Source of the DNA: Betaproteobacteria bacterium
GTDB lineage: Bacteria; Pseudomonadota; Gammaproteobacteria; Burkholderiales; Burkholderiaceae_D
DNA: 64,000 nt
Assembly: GCA_025362735.1 (NCBI GenBank)
Contig: JANYFL010000038.1
Span: 62,001-126,000, forward strand
Direction: 5' to 3'
The notes beneath the pieces are model-generated. The model saw only the letters and a program-made list of their open reading frames with translations, was not told where the DNA came from and searched no databases. A program made the translations under genes and the position numbers. Position 1 is the first letter of the stretch, and each line of letters starts with the position of its first letter. Below are positions 8,454-18,199 of the stretch, in pieces.

Positions 8454-11400
8454 ATGAACGCCCCGTTATCCCCTGAATTGCTTCGTGCGGCAGAGATGCC
8501 CGAAGCGCCTCCGCGTCTTCGCGAAATTCCTTACAACTACACCTCGTTCTCCGACCGGGAGATCGTGATGCGTCTGCTGGGCGCTCCGGCCTGGGCGATT
8601 CTGGACGAGTTGCGTGGTGAGCGGCGTACCGGTCGGTCGGCCCGCATGCTCTATGAAGTGCTGGGCGACATCTGGGTCGTGCGGCGTAATCCTTATCTGC
8701 AGGATGATCTACTCGACAATCCCAAGCGCCGTGCCGCGCTGATCGCGGCTTTGTATCACCGGCTGGGTGAAGTTGAGAAACGCCGCGAGCCTGAAGACCT
8801 GGAACGCAATGTCAAGGTGGGTGAATTGCTCGATGCAGCCCGCCGCGCTGTCAAAAGCTTTGAAGAAGAGTTTGAGGCTACTGCCCGCCTGCGCCGTGAT
8901 GCGGCCAAGCGTCTGGGCAAGGTTACGGCCAAAGACAACATCAAGTTCGACGGTCTGTCGCGCGTCTCGCACGTGACTGACGCAACCGACTGGCGCGTGG
9001 AATATCCGTTTGTGGTGCTGACGCCGGATACTGAAGAAGAGATGGCGGGCATTGTGACCGCTTGTATCGAACTCGGCCTGACCATCATTCCGCGTGGGGG
9101 CGGCACCGGCTATACCGGCGGGGCGATTCCGCTGACACCCTTCTCGGCAGTGATCAACACCGAGAAGCTTGAGCAGTTGGGTGAAGTGACTTTGAGCATC
9201 TTGCCAGGTGTGAGTGAACCGGTCGCCACGATTTTCTCTGGCGCGGGTGTCGTGACCAAGCGCGTGACCGATGCGGCAGATAGCGCGGGTTATGTTTTCG
9301 CGGTGGATCCCACTTCGCTCGAAGCGTCGTGTATCGGCGGCAACGTCGCGATGAATGCAGGCGGCAAGAAGGCGGTGTTGTGGGGCACGGCGCTGGACAA
9401 TCTGGCTTCATGGCGCATGGTTGATTGCGATGGCAACTGGCTGAACATCACGAGGCTGGAACACAACCTCGGCAAGATTCACGACGTGGCGGTGGCGAAG
9501 TTCGAGATCACCAAGTTCAAGCCCGATGGCAAGACCTTAGTCGACACGCAGTTGCTCGAAATTCCGGGACGCGTGTTCCGCAAGGAAGGTCTCGGCAAGG
9601 ATGTGACCGACAAATTCCTCGCCGGTCTGCCGGGCGTGCAGAAAGAAGGTTGCGATGGCCTGATTACTTCAGCCACGTGGATTCTGCACAAGATGCCGAA
9701 GCACACGCGCACGGTCTGCATGGAATTCTTCGGCCAGGCGCGTGAAGCCGTGCCTTCGATTGTCGAGATCAAGGATTACCTCGACGCGGAAACCCAAAAG
9801 GGCGGTGCGATACTCGCTGGCCTGGAGCACCTGGATGAGCGCTATTTGCGCGCGGTGGGCTACAGCCCCAAGTCCAAGCGCGGCGCCTTCCCGAAAATGG
9901 TTTTGATTGGCGACATCGTTGGTGATGATGAGAACGTCGTCGCTCAAGCTGCTTCAGAAGTGGTGCGATTGGCCAATGGTCGTCATGGTGAAGGCTTTAT
10001 CGCGGTCAGCGCCGAAACGCGCAAGAAATTCTGGCTGGATCGCTCGCGCACCGCTGCCATCGCCAAGCACACCAACGCTTTCAAGATCAACGAAGACGTC
10101 GTAATCCCGCTGCCACGCATGGGCGAATACACTGACCACATTGAGCGCATCAACATCGAGCTATCGATCAAGAACAAGCTCAAGCTGCTCGATGAATTTG
10201 ATGTCTTTTTCAGCGCCGAGAACGAGCGCGCTTTGCCGCTGGGTAATCCGGGCGATGCCGAAGTCGCCAAGTTGTCGCATGAAGAAATTCTGGATGATCG
10301 CGGCGAGCGTGCGCGTGAGTTGATTGGGATTACGCGTGCGCGCTGGAGCTATCTGCTGACGCACATGGATGTGCCGTTGAGTGAAGCGCAGGCAATGTTA
10401 AGTTCCCTCTCCCTTTGGGAGAGGGCTAGGGTGAGGGCCGATGTTGAAGTTAATCTAAACGAGAGCACCCTCACCCCCAGCCCCTCTCCCGCTGATGCGG
10501 GCGAGGGGAGCACTGTCTTCGACTTGCTACAAGACCGCACCATTCGCGTTTCGTGGAAGGTCGAAGTCAAAGCGCCACTCGCGCAGATTTTCAACGGTGC
10601 AGCCTTCGAGCCCATCCTGACTGCGGTGCGTGACATTCACAAGCGCGTGCTCAAGGGCCGCGTGTTCGTGGCACTGCACATGCACGCTGGCGATGGCAAT
10701 GTCCACACCAATATCCCAGTCAACTCGGACAACTACGAGATGCTGCAAGAGGCCAACGTGGCTGTCGCGCGCATCATGGATATTGCCCGCAGTCTCGACG
10801 GCGTGATTTCGGGTGAGCACGGTATTGGTATCACCAAGCTTGAATATCTGACCGATGATGAAACGGCCGCTTTCCGTGCGTATAAACAGCGCATTGATCC
10901 GCATGGCCATTTCAATCTCGGCAAGCTGATGAACATGCCCGCGGTGCCTGCTGATCTGCGCAATGCGTATACGCCCAGCTTCGGGCTGATGGGTTCAGAA
11001 TCGCTGATCATGCAGCAGTCGGACATTGGTGCGATCTCGGCTTCGGTCAAGGACTGTTTGCGCTGTGGCAAATGCAAGCCGGTGTGCGCGACCCACGTGC
11101 CGCGCGCGAATCTACTTTATTCACCGCGCAATAAAATTCTTGCGACTTCGTTACTGGTTGAAGCCTTCCTGTATGAGGAACAAACCCGACGCGGGGTGTC
11201 GATCAAGCACTGGGACGAGTTCTCGGATGTGGCGGATCACTGCACGGTTTGCCATAAATGCCTGACGCCTTGCCCGGTTGATATCGACTTCGGGGATGTG
11301 TCGATGAACATGCGCAATCTGTTGCGCAAGATGGGCAAGAAGAAATTCAACGCTGGTACGACCGCGTCGATGTTCTTTCTCAATGCGACCGATCCCGATA

Positions 11401-12467
11401 CCATCAAGCTGACGCGCAAGCTCATGATGGACTGGGGCTACAAGGCCCAGCGTCTGGGCAATGAGGTCCTGAAGAAATTTGCGAAAAAGCAGACCAAAGC
11501 CCCGCCTGCGACCTTGGGGCGCGCGCCGATCAAGGAACAGGTGATTCACTTCATCAACAAGAAAATGCCGGGCAATCTGCCGAAGAAAACGGCGCGGGCC
11601 TTGCTCGACATTGAAGATGACAAAGTCGTGCCGATCATCCGTGACCCCAAGACGGCAACGGCCGATACCGAAGCGGTGTTCTATTTCCCTGGCTGCGGTT
11701 CGGAGCGTTTGTTCTCGCAAGTGGGTCTCGCCACGCAGGCAATGCTCTGGCACGTCGGCGTGCAGACTGTATTGCCGCCGGGTTATCTCTGCTGCGGTTA
11801 TCCGCAACGTGGCAGCGGTGATTTCGACAAGGCCGAAAAAATCATCACCGACAATCGCGTGCTGTTCCACCGCATGGCCAACACGCTCAACTATCTCGAC
11901 ATCAAGACTGTGGTGGTGAGCTGCGGTACCTGCTACGACCAGTTGCAGGGTTATCAATTCGACAAGATTTTCCCCGGCTGCCGCATCATCGACATCCATG
12001 AGTTGCTGATGGAAAAAGGCGTCAAGCTGGAGAACGTGACTGGTACGCGCTACATGTATCACGACCCATGCCACACGCCAATGAAGACCTATGACCCACT
12101 CAAGGTCGTCAACACTTTGATGGCGAGCGATCTGAATGGCAAGGTCGAGAAGAATGATCGCTGCTGCGGCGAATCCGGCACGTTGGCGGTGACCCGCCCC
12201 GATATCTCGACCCAGGTACGCTTCCGTAAGGAAGAGGAAATGCGCAAGGGTGCGGACAAACTGCGTACCGATGGTTTTCAGGGCGAGGTCAAGATCCTCA
12301 CCTCGTGCCCGTCCTGTCTGCAAGGTCTGTCGCGTTACAACGAGGATTCTTCGACTGAGGCCGATTACATCGTCGTCGAAATTGCGCGTCATGTGCTCGG
12401 GAAAAATTGGTTGCCGGAATATGTTGCTCGTGCCAATTCGGGTGGAATTGAAAGAGTGTTGGTCTAA
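8454..12467 (+). CDS. DUF3683 FAD/FMN-binding oxidoreductase with iron-sulfur and CCG domains
   Basis: A 1337-residue cytoplasmic fusion related to D-lactate/glycolate dehydrogenases. In order: an N-terminal DUF3683 region (to about 140); a PCMH-type FAD-binding domain with [17 protein letters not shown] (about 213-229); the FAD-oxidase C-terminal domain with [14 protein letters not shown]; two 4Fe-4S motifs, [11 protein letters not shown] from residue 868 and [12 protein letters not shown] from residue 930; and two CCG modules ([11 protein letters not shown]...LCCGYPQRG and YHDPCHTP...RCCGESG). It probably oxidises a 2-hydroxyacid and passes electrons to the iron-sulfur part. Residues about 650-686 are a translated palindromic repeat inside the FAD-oxidase part, absent from the family pattern as I know it. 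The frame is unbroken across it. Confidence 0.88.
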   Translation: MNAPLSPELLRAAEMPEAPPRLREIPYNYTSFSDREIVMRLLGAPAWAILDELRGERRTGRSARMLYEVLGDIWVVRRNPYLQDDLLDNPKRRAALIAALYHRLGEVEKRREPEDLERNVKVGELLDAARRAVKSFEEEFEATARLRRDAAKRLGKVTAKDNIKFDGLSRVSHVTDATDWRVEYPFVVLTPDTEEEMAGIVTACIELGLTIIPRGGGTGYTGGAIPLTPFSAVINTEKLEQLGEVTLSILPGVSEPVATIFSGAGVVTKRVTDAADSAGYVFAVDPTSLEASCIGGNVAMNAGGKKAVLWGTALDNLASWRMVDCDGNWLNITRLEHNLGKIHDVAVAKFEITKFKPDGKTLVDTQLLEIPGRVFRKEGLGKDVTDKFLAGLPGVQKEGCDGLITSATWILHKMPKHTRTVCMEFFGQAREAVPSIVEIKDYLDAETQKGGAILAGLEHLDERYLRAVGYSPKSKRGAFPKMVLIGDIVGDDENVVAQAASEVVRLANGRHGEGFIAVSAETRKKFWLDRSRTAAIAKHTNAFKINEDVVIPLPRMGEYTDHIERINIELSIKNKLKLLDEFDVFFSAENERALPLGNPGDAEVAKLSHEEILDDRGERARELIGITRARWSYLLTHMDVPLSEAQAMLSSLSLWERARVRADVEVNLNESTLTPSPSPADAGEGSTVFDLLQDRTIRVSWKVEVKAPLAQIFNGAAFEPILTAVRDIHKRVLKGRVFVALHMHAGDGNVHTNIPVNSDNYEMLQEANVAVARIMDIARSLDGVISGEHGIGITKLEYLTDDETAAFRAYKQRIDPHGHFNLGKLMNMPAVPADLRNAYTPSFGLMGSESLIMQQSDIGAISASVKDCLRCGKCKPVCATHVPRANLLYSPRNKILATSLLVEAFLYEEQTRRGVSIKHWDEFSDVADHCTVCHKCLTPCPVDIDFGDVSMNMRNLLRKMGKKKFNAGTTASMFFLNATDPDTIKLTRKLMMDWGYKAQRLGNEVLKKFAKKQTKAPPATLGRAPIKEQVIHFINKKMPGNLPKKTARALLDIEDDKVVPIIRDPKTATADTEAVFYFPGCGSERLFSQVGLATQAMLWHVGVQTVLPPGYLCCGYPQRGSGDFDKAEKIITDNRVLFHRMANTLNYLDIKTVVVSCGTCYDQLQGYQFDKIFPGCRIIDIHELLMEKGVKLENVTGTRYMYHDPCHTPMKTYDPLKVVNTLMASDLNGKVEKNDRCCGESGTLAVTRPDISTQVRFRKEEEMRKGADKLRTDGFQGEVKILTSCPSCLQGLSRYNEDSSTEADYIVVEIARHVLGKNWLPEYVARANSGGIERVLV
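10401..10511. repeat. CCCTCTCCC-family palindromic repeat inside a coding frame
   Basis: The left arm is TCCCTCTCCCTTTGGGAGAG continuing GGCTAGGGTGAGGG. The right arm is CACCCTCACCCCCAGCCCCT continuing with CTCCCGCTGATGCGGGCGAG. Each arm folds on itself and the arms pair with each other. A close relative with the same GATGCGGG loop is at 31280-31378, in intergenic DNA. Here it adds about 37 codons in frame to the DUF3683 oxidoreductase without a stop. Confidence 0.85.
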
Positions 12468-12490
12468 AGTCCCTCATACAAGCCGACAAG

Positions 12491-12538
12491 AGCGGAAAAA
12501 CAGCAGCCAGACGGCACTTTTGGCTGATGTTTTCCGCT
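12491..12538. other. Imperfect inverted repeat after the oxidoreductase gene
   Basis: AGCGGAAAAACAGCAGCC (12491-12508) pairs imperfectly with GGCTGATGTTTTCCGCT (12522-12538). It lies just downstream of the DUF3683 gene and 115 bp before the next ATG. There is no T tract after it, so a classical intrinsic terminator is doubtful; an RNA processing or attenuating hairpin is possible. Confidence 0.4.
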
Positions 12539-12652
12539 GATTCCTCGTTAAACTCTTGATTACATTCAAGGGTGTGCTCAAAAGCACCCAGATCAAACGA
12601 GGGTCAAGTGGTATTAGGTTTTGTGCGGACCGAAAAGGCGAAGGATTCGGAC

Positions 12653-14350
12653 ATGGTTGGCCGGATCAATGACGCCGCGACCTGCAGGGTCTGGCTGGAT
12701 ACGCTCGTGCCGATCGAAGCGCACTTGTTGATCCTCCGTGAATTTCTCTACGATCTTCTGACCAACCCTGCGCGTGCCAATCTGACCGCGCCGCAGAAGC
12801 TGTTGATTGTCGAGACGGTTCGCAATGTCATTATGAATCTGCTGCGCGACCGCCTGCGTGATACCGAATTGCGCAGTGTGCTGATGACGCAGGAAGAAAG
12901 CCGTCCGCTCTGGTTTCTGCTTGAAGCCGCAGAGGTTCTGCGTGAGGCCTATGCCAATCTGGTTCCCAGTTTGCCGACCGTAGAGGAATACGATGTCGTT
13001 GCTGCCAAGCGCAAACCGGCCAACGTGGATGCCTTGCAGCGCGCACTCGATCTGAATGCCATCATTATTTTGTTGCATCAGCGAACCCGAGTGATGGTGC
13101 CCGATACCTTGTGGGACCGGCATTGCGAACTGGGCAAACTGGTACGCGATTTCCATTGTCAGGATCATGAAGTCGCCGATCCAACCTATATGGCCTTGAC
13201 CCATAGCTGCCGCAAGGCCTTTGTGATGCCGGTGCTGCTGGCTTTGATCGATCCTCCCACCCTGAGCACGATGGAATTATCGATGGCCATTCTGGCGGCT
13301 CAGCTTTGGTCGGGCAAGGTCGCATTCCGAATTGATCCGGCCGGGTCGATCACCTTGACTGCACGCAAGGAATCGAAACCGGGTCCCTGCGTTTATCTGG
13401 GGCAGTACCGCGTGCGCTTTGACAGTCAGAATTTGATGCGCAATATCGATCGCGCACTCGGTTATCTGGACGACGGCAAGATGCCCAAGGAGTGGGCGCG
13501 GGAGAGCCGGGGAAATTTGAATGCGAGCAAAGCCCTGCTCAGGATGTTGAAGCAGCGCTGGGGCTATGTTGAACCCGAGTCGATTAACTATCCCCTCCAT
13601 GCCTGGGATAAACCCAGCTATCCCGTTATGTTGGCGGCCGTGGCGCTGCAGACCGATACTCAAGGTGAACGGCGCAGTTTGTTGTCCACTGATCCAAGAG
13701 GACGCGCCAAGTCGATCTATGAATACCAGCAGTCGCGTGAAGATCGTCTGACGCCGGTCTATAACGAGGTGGAACAAATCCGCGTACAAAAACTCCTGCA
13801 AGGCGCTGAAACCTGGAACCTTGCTGGCGAGAAGGGCGGCAGCTTGCTGTGTGCCCGGCGCAAGCAAAAGCCAACTTTGTATCTGAATCAGTTGGTCGGC
13901 ATCAAGCTTGGCAAGAAGGACCAGGCCACGCCGTATCAACTGGGCTGGATCCACGGGATGCAGCAAGCCATCAGCGAAGATCTCAATGGAATGATGCGTC
14001 CCTCTGCTAGCCAGATGGTCCGGGTGCGCCTGTTCCCCGGACAGGTGCTGATTCAGAGCGTCATGCTCGATGAAGAAGATACAGTTCTCGGCTATTTATT
14101 GGTTCCACCTGAATTCAGTGTGCTGGGCGAAGAGCTGGACGATCTGGCACTTCAAATCAAGAAGCAGCCAACAGGATTCAGTTTGATTCTTCCGGTCGCC
14201 AGTTTCCGGATTGAGCGTCCTGCTCGCCTGGTCATTGCTGGAATGCTGATTGAATTACAACTGGATGAACTGCTGGCGCGCGGTCTCGATTTTGATCGCG
14301 TTTCGCTCAAGCTGCGTACTGATCCTTTGGCATCGTCTGCTCCAGGCTAG
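12653..14350 (+). CDS. Unrecognised 566-residue cytoplasmic protein
   Basis: I do not recognise this family. With the ATG at 12653 (GAAGGA seven bases upstream) it has 565-566 residues; an in-frame GTG at 12608 with a CGAGGG box could add 15. The first third is helical and leucine-rich (LVPIEAHLLILREFLYDLL), the middle mixed, and the last 150 residues look like beta strands (MVRVRLFPGQVLIQSVMLDE, FSLILPVASFRIERPARLVI). There is no signal peptide or membrane segment. The strand-rich C-terminus loosely suggests a PilZ-like barrel, but I see no RxxxR or D-x-S-x-x-G motif, so this stays unassigned. Its 3' end overlaps phoR convergently by 44 bp. Confidence 0.75.
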   Translation: MVGRINDAATCRVWLDTLVPIEAHLLILREFLYDLLTNPARANLTAPQKLLIVETVRNVIMNLLRDRLRDTELRSVLMTQEESRPLWFLLEAAEVLREAYANLVPSLPTVEEYDVVAAKRKPANVDALQRALDLNAIIILLHQRTRVMVPDTLWDRHCELGKLVRDFHCQDHEVADPTYMALTHSCRKAFVMPVLLALIDPPTLSTMELSMAILAAQLWSGKVAFRIDPAGSITLTARKESKPGPCVYLGQYRVRFDSQNLMRNIDRALGYLDDGKMPKEWARESRGNLNASKALLRMLKQRWGYVEPESINYPLHAWDKPSYPVMLAAVALQTDTQGERRSLLSTDPRGRAKSIYEYQQSREDRLTPVYNEVEQIRVQKLLQGAETWNLAGEKGGSLLCARRKQKPTLYLNQLVGIKLGKKDQATPYQLGWIHGMQQAISEDLNGMMRPSASQMVRVRLFPGQVLIQSVMLDEEDTVLGYLLVPPEFSVLGEELDDLALQIKKQPTGFSLILPVASFRIERPARLVIAGMLIELQLDELLARGLDFDRVSLKLRTDPLASSAPG

Positions 14351-15692
14351 ATAACGCGTTTTTGACTACCCGCCGCGAAGGAAAAATGGCGGTGAAGCGA
14401 CTGCCAACTCCGACGGTGCTTTCGATTTCCAAACGGCCTTGATGCCGCGTCATCACATGTTTGACGATGGCCAGACCCAAGCCGGTTCCGCCCGACTCAC
14501 GTGAGCGCCCGCGATCAACGCGATAAAAGCGCTCGGTCAAACGCGGGATATGCTGGGCTGGGATACCGATGCCACTATCGCTGACTGAGAATTGCGCGGT
14601 TAACTCGTCGTTCACGTGTACCAGCTTCCAGCTCACGCCAACTTTTCCGTCAGCTGGTGTGTAACGAATGGCATTGGTGACCAGATTGGTCAGTGCACTG
14701 GTCAATTCGGTTTCCGCGCCAATGAGATTGAGTCCAGGCTCAATCTCGAACCGGATATCGTGCTGACCTGCCGAGAGCTGGCGTGCGGTCTGTTCGATCT
14801 GCTCAATCAGTGCGCTCATGTTGACCGGTTCCTCGGCAGGATGATTATTCGATTCCAGTGCGGAGAGTGTCAGCAGATCCGAGACCAGCCGCTCCATCCG
14901 TTCGGCCTGCTCGCTCATCAGGGAAAGATAATGTTCTTGCTGCTTGGCCGGCAACTTGAGTTCGCGGATGGTTTCCAGAAAACCCGACAACACCGTCAGT
15001 GGTGTTTTCAATTCGTGCGAGACATTGGCGACAAAGTCGCGGCGCACGGTTTCCAGCTTCTCGATATTGGTGATGTCGCGTGACAGTAGTAGCTTCTGGT
15101 CATCGCCATAACCGACCAATTGAAGCGAGAGGATCCGGTCTTGTACACGGTCGGTGCGCAGGCGAATCACGATCGGCGTTTCCCAATCGGATTGACTCAG
15201 ATAAGCAAGAAAATCGGGTGTGCGCAACAAATTGGTGATGTATTGGCCCACATCGGCGGAATACTGAAGACCACAATGTTCTCCCGCGTGGGCATTGAAC
15301 CAGAGAATCTGGTTGTCACGATTCAGAGTAATGACGCCGTCCGGTAGTGCCTGTGCAGCACGCTGAAAGCGCATCAAGGCCTCGGTAAGCGCATCATTCT
15401 GTTTTTGATTGCGCCGATGCTGCTTGTACAACATCGCCAGCAGTAATTCCCAGGCACCGGTTGCAGGGGGCAACTTGCTGGTTTGATCCGATTGCACCCA
15501 TTTCCACAGCGCGTGCAGATAACGTTTGTCGCGCAAATACAAAATCAACACACCGCCCGCGAACAAACTCAGGGCAGCGTCGATACCGGCCAGTTTATAA
15601 AGCAGCAGCGCAGCCAGTAGCAGGGCGGCCAGCAGGGTAAAAGTTCGGGTCCAGATCGAATTCAAAGTGCGGCCTGTCGTCGGTACTTCCAT
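14307..15692 (-). CDS. phoR: Phosphate regulon sensor histidine kinase
   Basis: Inner-membrane kinase that phosphorylates PhoB under phosphate limitation. It has two N-terminal transmembrane segments (about residues 17-33 and 38-54), a PAS domain (about 110-205), the phospho-acceptor helix with VSHELKTPL (H226) and an ATPase domain with SDSGIGIPAQHIPRL and GGTGLGLAIVK. The 461-residue length is normal, and the lack of a large periplasmic domain is typical of PhoR. It follows phoB by 60 bp on the same strand. No pst, phoU or ppk genes are in the window. Confidence 0.93.
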   Translation of the reverse strand: MEVPTTGRTLNSIWTRTFTLLAALLLAALLLYKLAGIDAALSLFAGGVLILYLRDKRYLHALWKWVQSDQTSKLPPATGAWELLLAMLYKQHRRNQKQNDALTEALMRFQRAAQALPDGVITLNRDNQILWFNAHAGEHCGLQYSADVGQYITNLLRTPDFLAYLSQSDWETPIVIRLRTDRVQDRILSLQLVGYGDDQKLLLSRDITNIEKLETVRRDFVANVSHELKTPLTVLSGFLETIRELKLPAKQQEHYLSLMSEQAERMERLVSDLLTLSALESNNHPAEEPVNMSALIEQIEQTARQLSAGQHDIRFEIEPGLNLIGAETELTSALTNLVTNAIRYTPADGKVGVSWKLVHVNDELTAQFSVSDSGIGIPAQHIPRLTERFYRVDRGRSRESGGTGLGLAIVKHVMTRHQGRLEIESTVGVGSRFTAIFPSRRVVKNALSSLEQTMPKDQYAA

Positions 15693-15752
15693 TCATACGG
15701 TACGACATTTTATTGCAGTACCGGAATCCCGAAGGTTTTTGCTAGGGCAGCA

Positions 15753-16481
15753 TCAATCGACCGTTGCAACGGCCTTGCTTGCGTTAATGCTGAAACGGTA
15801 GCCGCTACCCCGCACCGTTTCTACCAGATATTCATGGCCGCTGGGTGTCAGTGCATGACGAAGGCGACGGATGTGAACGTCCACGGTGCGTTCTTCCAGA
15901 AAAACGTGATCGCCCCAAACTTGGTCGAGCAGTTGCGCGCGCGAATAGACGCGTTCGGGATGGGTCATGAAAAAGTGCAGCAGGCGGAATTCGGTGGGAC
16001 CAATTTCCAGATTGATCAGCTTGCCCTCGGCGTTGATGCCGTTCAGTCGATGCGTGGCTGGATCCAGTTTGAGATTGCCGAGTTCAACCAGATCGTCAGT
16101 CAACTGCGGCGCACGCCGACGTAGCACGGCCTTGATGCGGGCAATCAATTCCTTTGGCGAAAAGGGCTTGGTGATGTAATCATCCGCTCCGGCTTCCAGC
16201 CCTTCGATCTTGTCCGACTCGTTCGAGCGCGCCGTCAGCATGATGATGGGAATGTCACGCGTACGTTCGTCACTGCGCAGCTTGCGCGCAAACTGCACGC
16301 CCGAAGAACCCGGTAACATCCAGTCCAGCAGAATCAGATCGGGCAATTCGGCGCGGATCAAGGTATTGGCCTGATCAACACTGGCGGCGCGCAGGGCCTT
16401 GTGTCCGGCAAAGGTCAGGTTGACGGCAACCAGCTCCTGGATCGCGGGTTCGTCTTCGACTACAAGAATGGTGCTCGGCAT
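15753..16481 (-). CDS. phoB: Phosphate regulon response regulator PhoB
   Basis: An OmpR-family transcription factor that activates phosphate-starvation genes. The receiver domain has VVEDEP at the N-terminus, phospho-acceptor D53 in LILLDWMLPG and the switch lysine in TKPFSPKEL. The winged-helix DNA-binding domain ends with RTVDVHIRRLRHAL and VRGSGYRF. It starts at ATG 16479-16481 and comes before phoR in the operon. A strong Pho box lies 48 bp upstream, implying autoregulation. Confidence 0.95.
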   Translation of the reverse strand: MPSTILVVEDEPAIQELVAVNLTFAGHKALRAASVDQANTLIRAELPDLILLDWMLPGSSGVQFARKLRSDERTRDIPIIMLTARSNESDKIEGLEAGADDYITKPFSPKELIARIKAVLRRRAPQLTDDLVELGNLKLDPATHRLNGINAEGKLINLEIGPTEFRLLHFFMTHPERVYSRAQLLDQVWGDHVFLEERTVDVHIRRLRHALTPSGHEYLVETVRGSGYRFSINASKAVATVD

Positions 16482-16512
16482 ATTGGATACTCGTTCAAAA
16501 TTTGATTTTGAG

Positions 16513-16546
16513 ACAGTATGTCAATTTTGTGACCGTTAGATGACAG
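16513..16546 (-). promoter_or_regulatory. Pho box upstream of phoB, with a possible third half-site
   Basis: Read on the minus strand, 16546-16529 is CTGTCATCTAACGGTCAC, close to the PhoB consensus of two CTGTCAT-type heptamers with a 4-bp spacer. A further heptamer TTGACAT follows in the same 11-bp phase after AAAA. It lies in the 74-bp gap between divergent phoB and the DUF971 gene, so it could affect both. Assignment is by pattern and position. Confidence 0.75.
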
Positions 16547-16555
16547 GAAATATAT

Positions 16556-16939
16556 ATGGCCGGTTTGACCCAGTCCACCCCCAATCCGACAGAAATCATC
16601 GTCCACCAGAAATCGCGCCTGCTTGAAATCGCTTTTGACGATGGCGCACGCTATCAACTGACATTCGAATTAATGCGCGTTTATTCTCCTTCGGCTGAGG
16701 TGCGCGGTCATGGGCCCGGCCAGGAAGTACTGCAAACCGGCAAGCGTGAGGTCGGTATTGAAAGTATCGAACCGGTTGGCCACTACGCCATCAAACCCGT
16801 ATTCACAGATGGGCACGAGTCCGGGATTTATTCCTGGGATTATCTGGTCTGGCTAGGCCGGAATCAGGAAAAACTATGGCAGGACTATTTGCAGAGGCTG
16901 GACAGCAGTGGGGCGAGTCGGGATAGCGGATTGAGTTGA
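16556..16939 (+). CDS. DUF971-domain protein
   Basis: A 127-residue protein. EIIVHQKSRLLEIAFDDG, a central YSPSAEVRGHG and YAIKPVFTDGHESGIYSWDYL match the DUF971 fold, the small domain also found at the N-terminus of gamma-butyrobetaine hydroxylases and in iron-sulfur carrier-associated proteins. Its own function is not settled. The ATG at 16556 follows AGGA by seven bases. It is divergent from phoB and only 10 bp from the Pho box. A palindromic repeat follows its stop. Confidence 0.85.
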   Translation: MAGLTQSTPNPTEIIVHQKSRLLEIAFDDGARYQLTFELMRVYSPSAEVRGHGPGQEVLQTGKREVGIESIEPVGHYAIKPVFTDGHESGIYSWDYLVWLGRNQEKLWQDYLQRLDSSGASRDSGLS

Positions 16940-16942
16940 AAA

Positions 16943-17018
16943 ATCTTTCGACGCAGAGGCGCGGAGAACGCAGAGAAAACTTGAATCTTTACTCTGTGCC
17001 TCTGTGTTGAGAGGTTTA
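16943..17018. repeat. Palindromic intergenic repeat, CAGAGGCGCAGAG family, copy 2
   Basis: The left arm TTTCGACGCAGAGGCGCGGA and right arm CTCTGTGCCTCTGTGTTGAG form an imperfect inverted repeat that exactly fills the gap between the DUF971 gene and the converging MerR-family gene. It is related to the copies at 381-459 and 55923-56035, and shares the terminal TGTGTTGAGAGGTTT with the latter. Confidence 0.7.
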
Positions 17019-17019
17019 T

Positions 17020-17961
17020 TTAATTCAAAACGCCAGCGCGCTGCCGCCAGTAAGCCAGGGCCGTGCGAATGTCATGCAGTGTGGCGATTACCAGGACCCC
17101 GGTCAGAGATTTGCGACGCAGTGCAGAGTGGTTGCCTCCGGCCCAGATTTCGACGTTATCAGGCAATTTCATCCGCAATTCACGTAGGCCGTGAATGACC
17201 TGATTGTTGTTCATGATTGATGAGAAAGACAAGGCCACGATGTCGGCCCGTTGAGAGCGGACTGCGTGAACAATGTCGATAATCGGCGTTTGCACACCCA
17301 GCGATACGCAGCTGCAACCATCCAATGCGAACAGCGCTTCGGCCATCAAGATACCGAGACCATGCTGTTCTTGCGGGAAGGTGGTCAGCAGTACACGCGG
17401 TTGCGACTTGGGAGCGGAAATAGCATTGATGGCATTGCGCAAAATAATCTGCAGCGATTCGGTATAGAGATGCTCTTCAAAGATTTCCAGGCCCCCACAG
17501 GACCAAGCCTCTCCGACCAGCGTATTGAGCGGGGCAATGATCTCGGTAACAAAATGAGCCAGTCCGTGCTTCAGAAAATTCTGGGAAAGCGAGTGGCGCA
17601 ACTCTTCAATGCGGTGATTCTTGATGAGGTTGATATAGGTTAAAAGTAATGGATCCGCTTCCTTGGCTGCGGCATTGGGGCCGCGCATGCGAATGCCATT
17701 CAGGACATTCAAAAGATTTTCGGCGCTTTGGTTGATAATTTTGCTCGGCCGATGTCCATGATCAAGCAGGCGTTTCAGAAGGCGCAGTTTGTCGACTTGC
17801 TCTTGTGGATAAAGTCGTTCTCCGAACTGGTCACGTTCCGGCATCGGAAAGCCATAACGCCGCTCCCAGACCCGTAACGTATCCTTGGGCAGGCCGGTAT
17901 CCCGCTCAACCGCAGCGATAGTTACAGACTGTAGCATCTGATTAGGAACATTCATTGGCAT
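17020..17961 (-). CDS. MerR-family regulator with B12-binding-type domain (CarH/LitR-like)
   Basis: A 313-residue regulator. The N-terminal MerR helix-turn-helix (about residues 12-80) has TLRVWERRYGFP. The C-terminal half matches the four-helix plus Rossmann light-sensing module of CarH/LitR. It keeps W153-x9-E163-H164 (WSCGGLEIFEEH) and an E-x-H-x-x-G loop with H200 (EQHGLG), the positions that contact and ligate adenosylcobalamin in CarH. In that family B12-bound tetramers repress in the dark and fall apart in light; such behaviour here is inferred. It is divergent from the glutathione peroxidase gene and close to a lipid-modification cluster. No clear ribosome site precedes the first ATG; M3 or M9 are alternative starts. 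Confidence 0.85.
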   Translation of the reverse strand: MPMNVPNQMLQSVTIAAVERDTGLPKDTLRVWERRYGFPMPERDQFGERLYPQEQVDKLRLLKRLLDHGHRPSKIINQSAENLLNVLNGIRMRGPNAAAKEADPLLLTYINLIKNHRIEELRHSLSQNFLKHGLAHFVTEIIAPLNTLVGEAWSCGGLEIFEEHLYTESLQIILRNAINAISAPKSQPRVLLTTFPQEQHGLGILMAEALFALDGCSCVSLGVQTPIIDIVHAVRSQRADIVALSFSSIMNNNQVIHGLRELRMKLPDNVEIWAGGNHSALRRKSLTGVLVIATLHDIRTALAYWRQRAGVLN

Positions 17962-17965
17962 TCGG

Positions 17966-18034
17966 ATTATTTGCTGTTAACCTTTATTTGTCCAGGACAA
18001 ACTTGTTGACGAAACCAGAGTACACCGATATTGT
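17966..18034. promoter_or_regulatory. Divergent promoters around a perfect 15-bp palindrome
   Basis: A palindrome TTTGTCCAGGACAAA lies at 17987-18001. Rightward, TTGACG (18006-18011) and TATTGT (18029-18034) with a 17-bp spacer face the glutathione peroxidase gene. Leftward, TGGACA (17994-17989) and AATAAT (17971-17966), also 17 bp apart, face the MerR-like gene, with the palindrome over the -35. The leftward start would be nearly leaderless. It is a candidate operator for the MerR-like protein; no binding data. Confidence 0.5.
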
Positions 18035-18199
18035 GATCAAAAGCGATCTCTGTCACTAGGACGACTATCTGGGTTGTGTTGCTGAAAAGAGTCACTCAAC
18101 GGCCTGATTGCCTTAAATATTTGGAATGCCGATGGGTTGGTGTGAGTGAATTATGCCGGACAATCATTAAATTGAGTCCGTTTATTGTCAGAGGCCCGA

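Noticed and set aside
11151-12392. 413-residue open frame on the minus strand
   Set aside because: It lies wholly inside the DUF3683 oxidoreductase CCG region, has His/Arg-rich nonsense composition and no family features; a shadow of the real frame.
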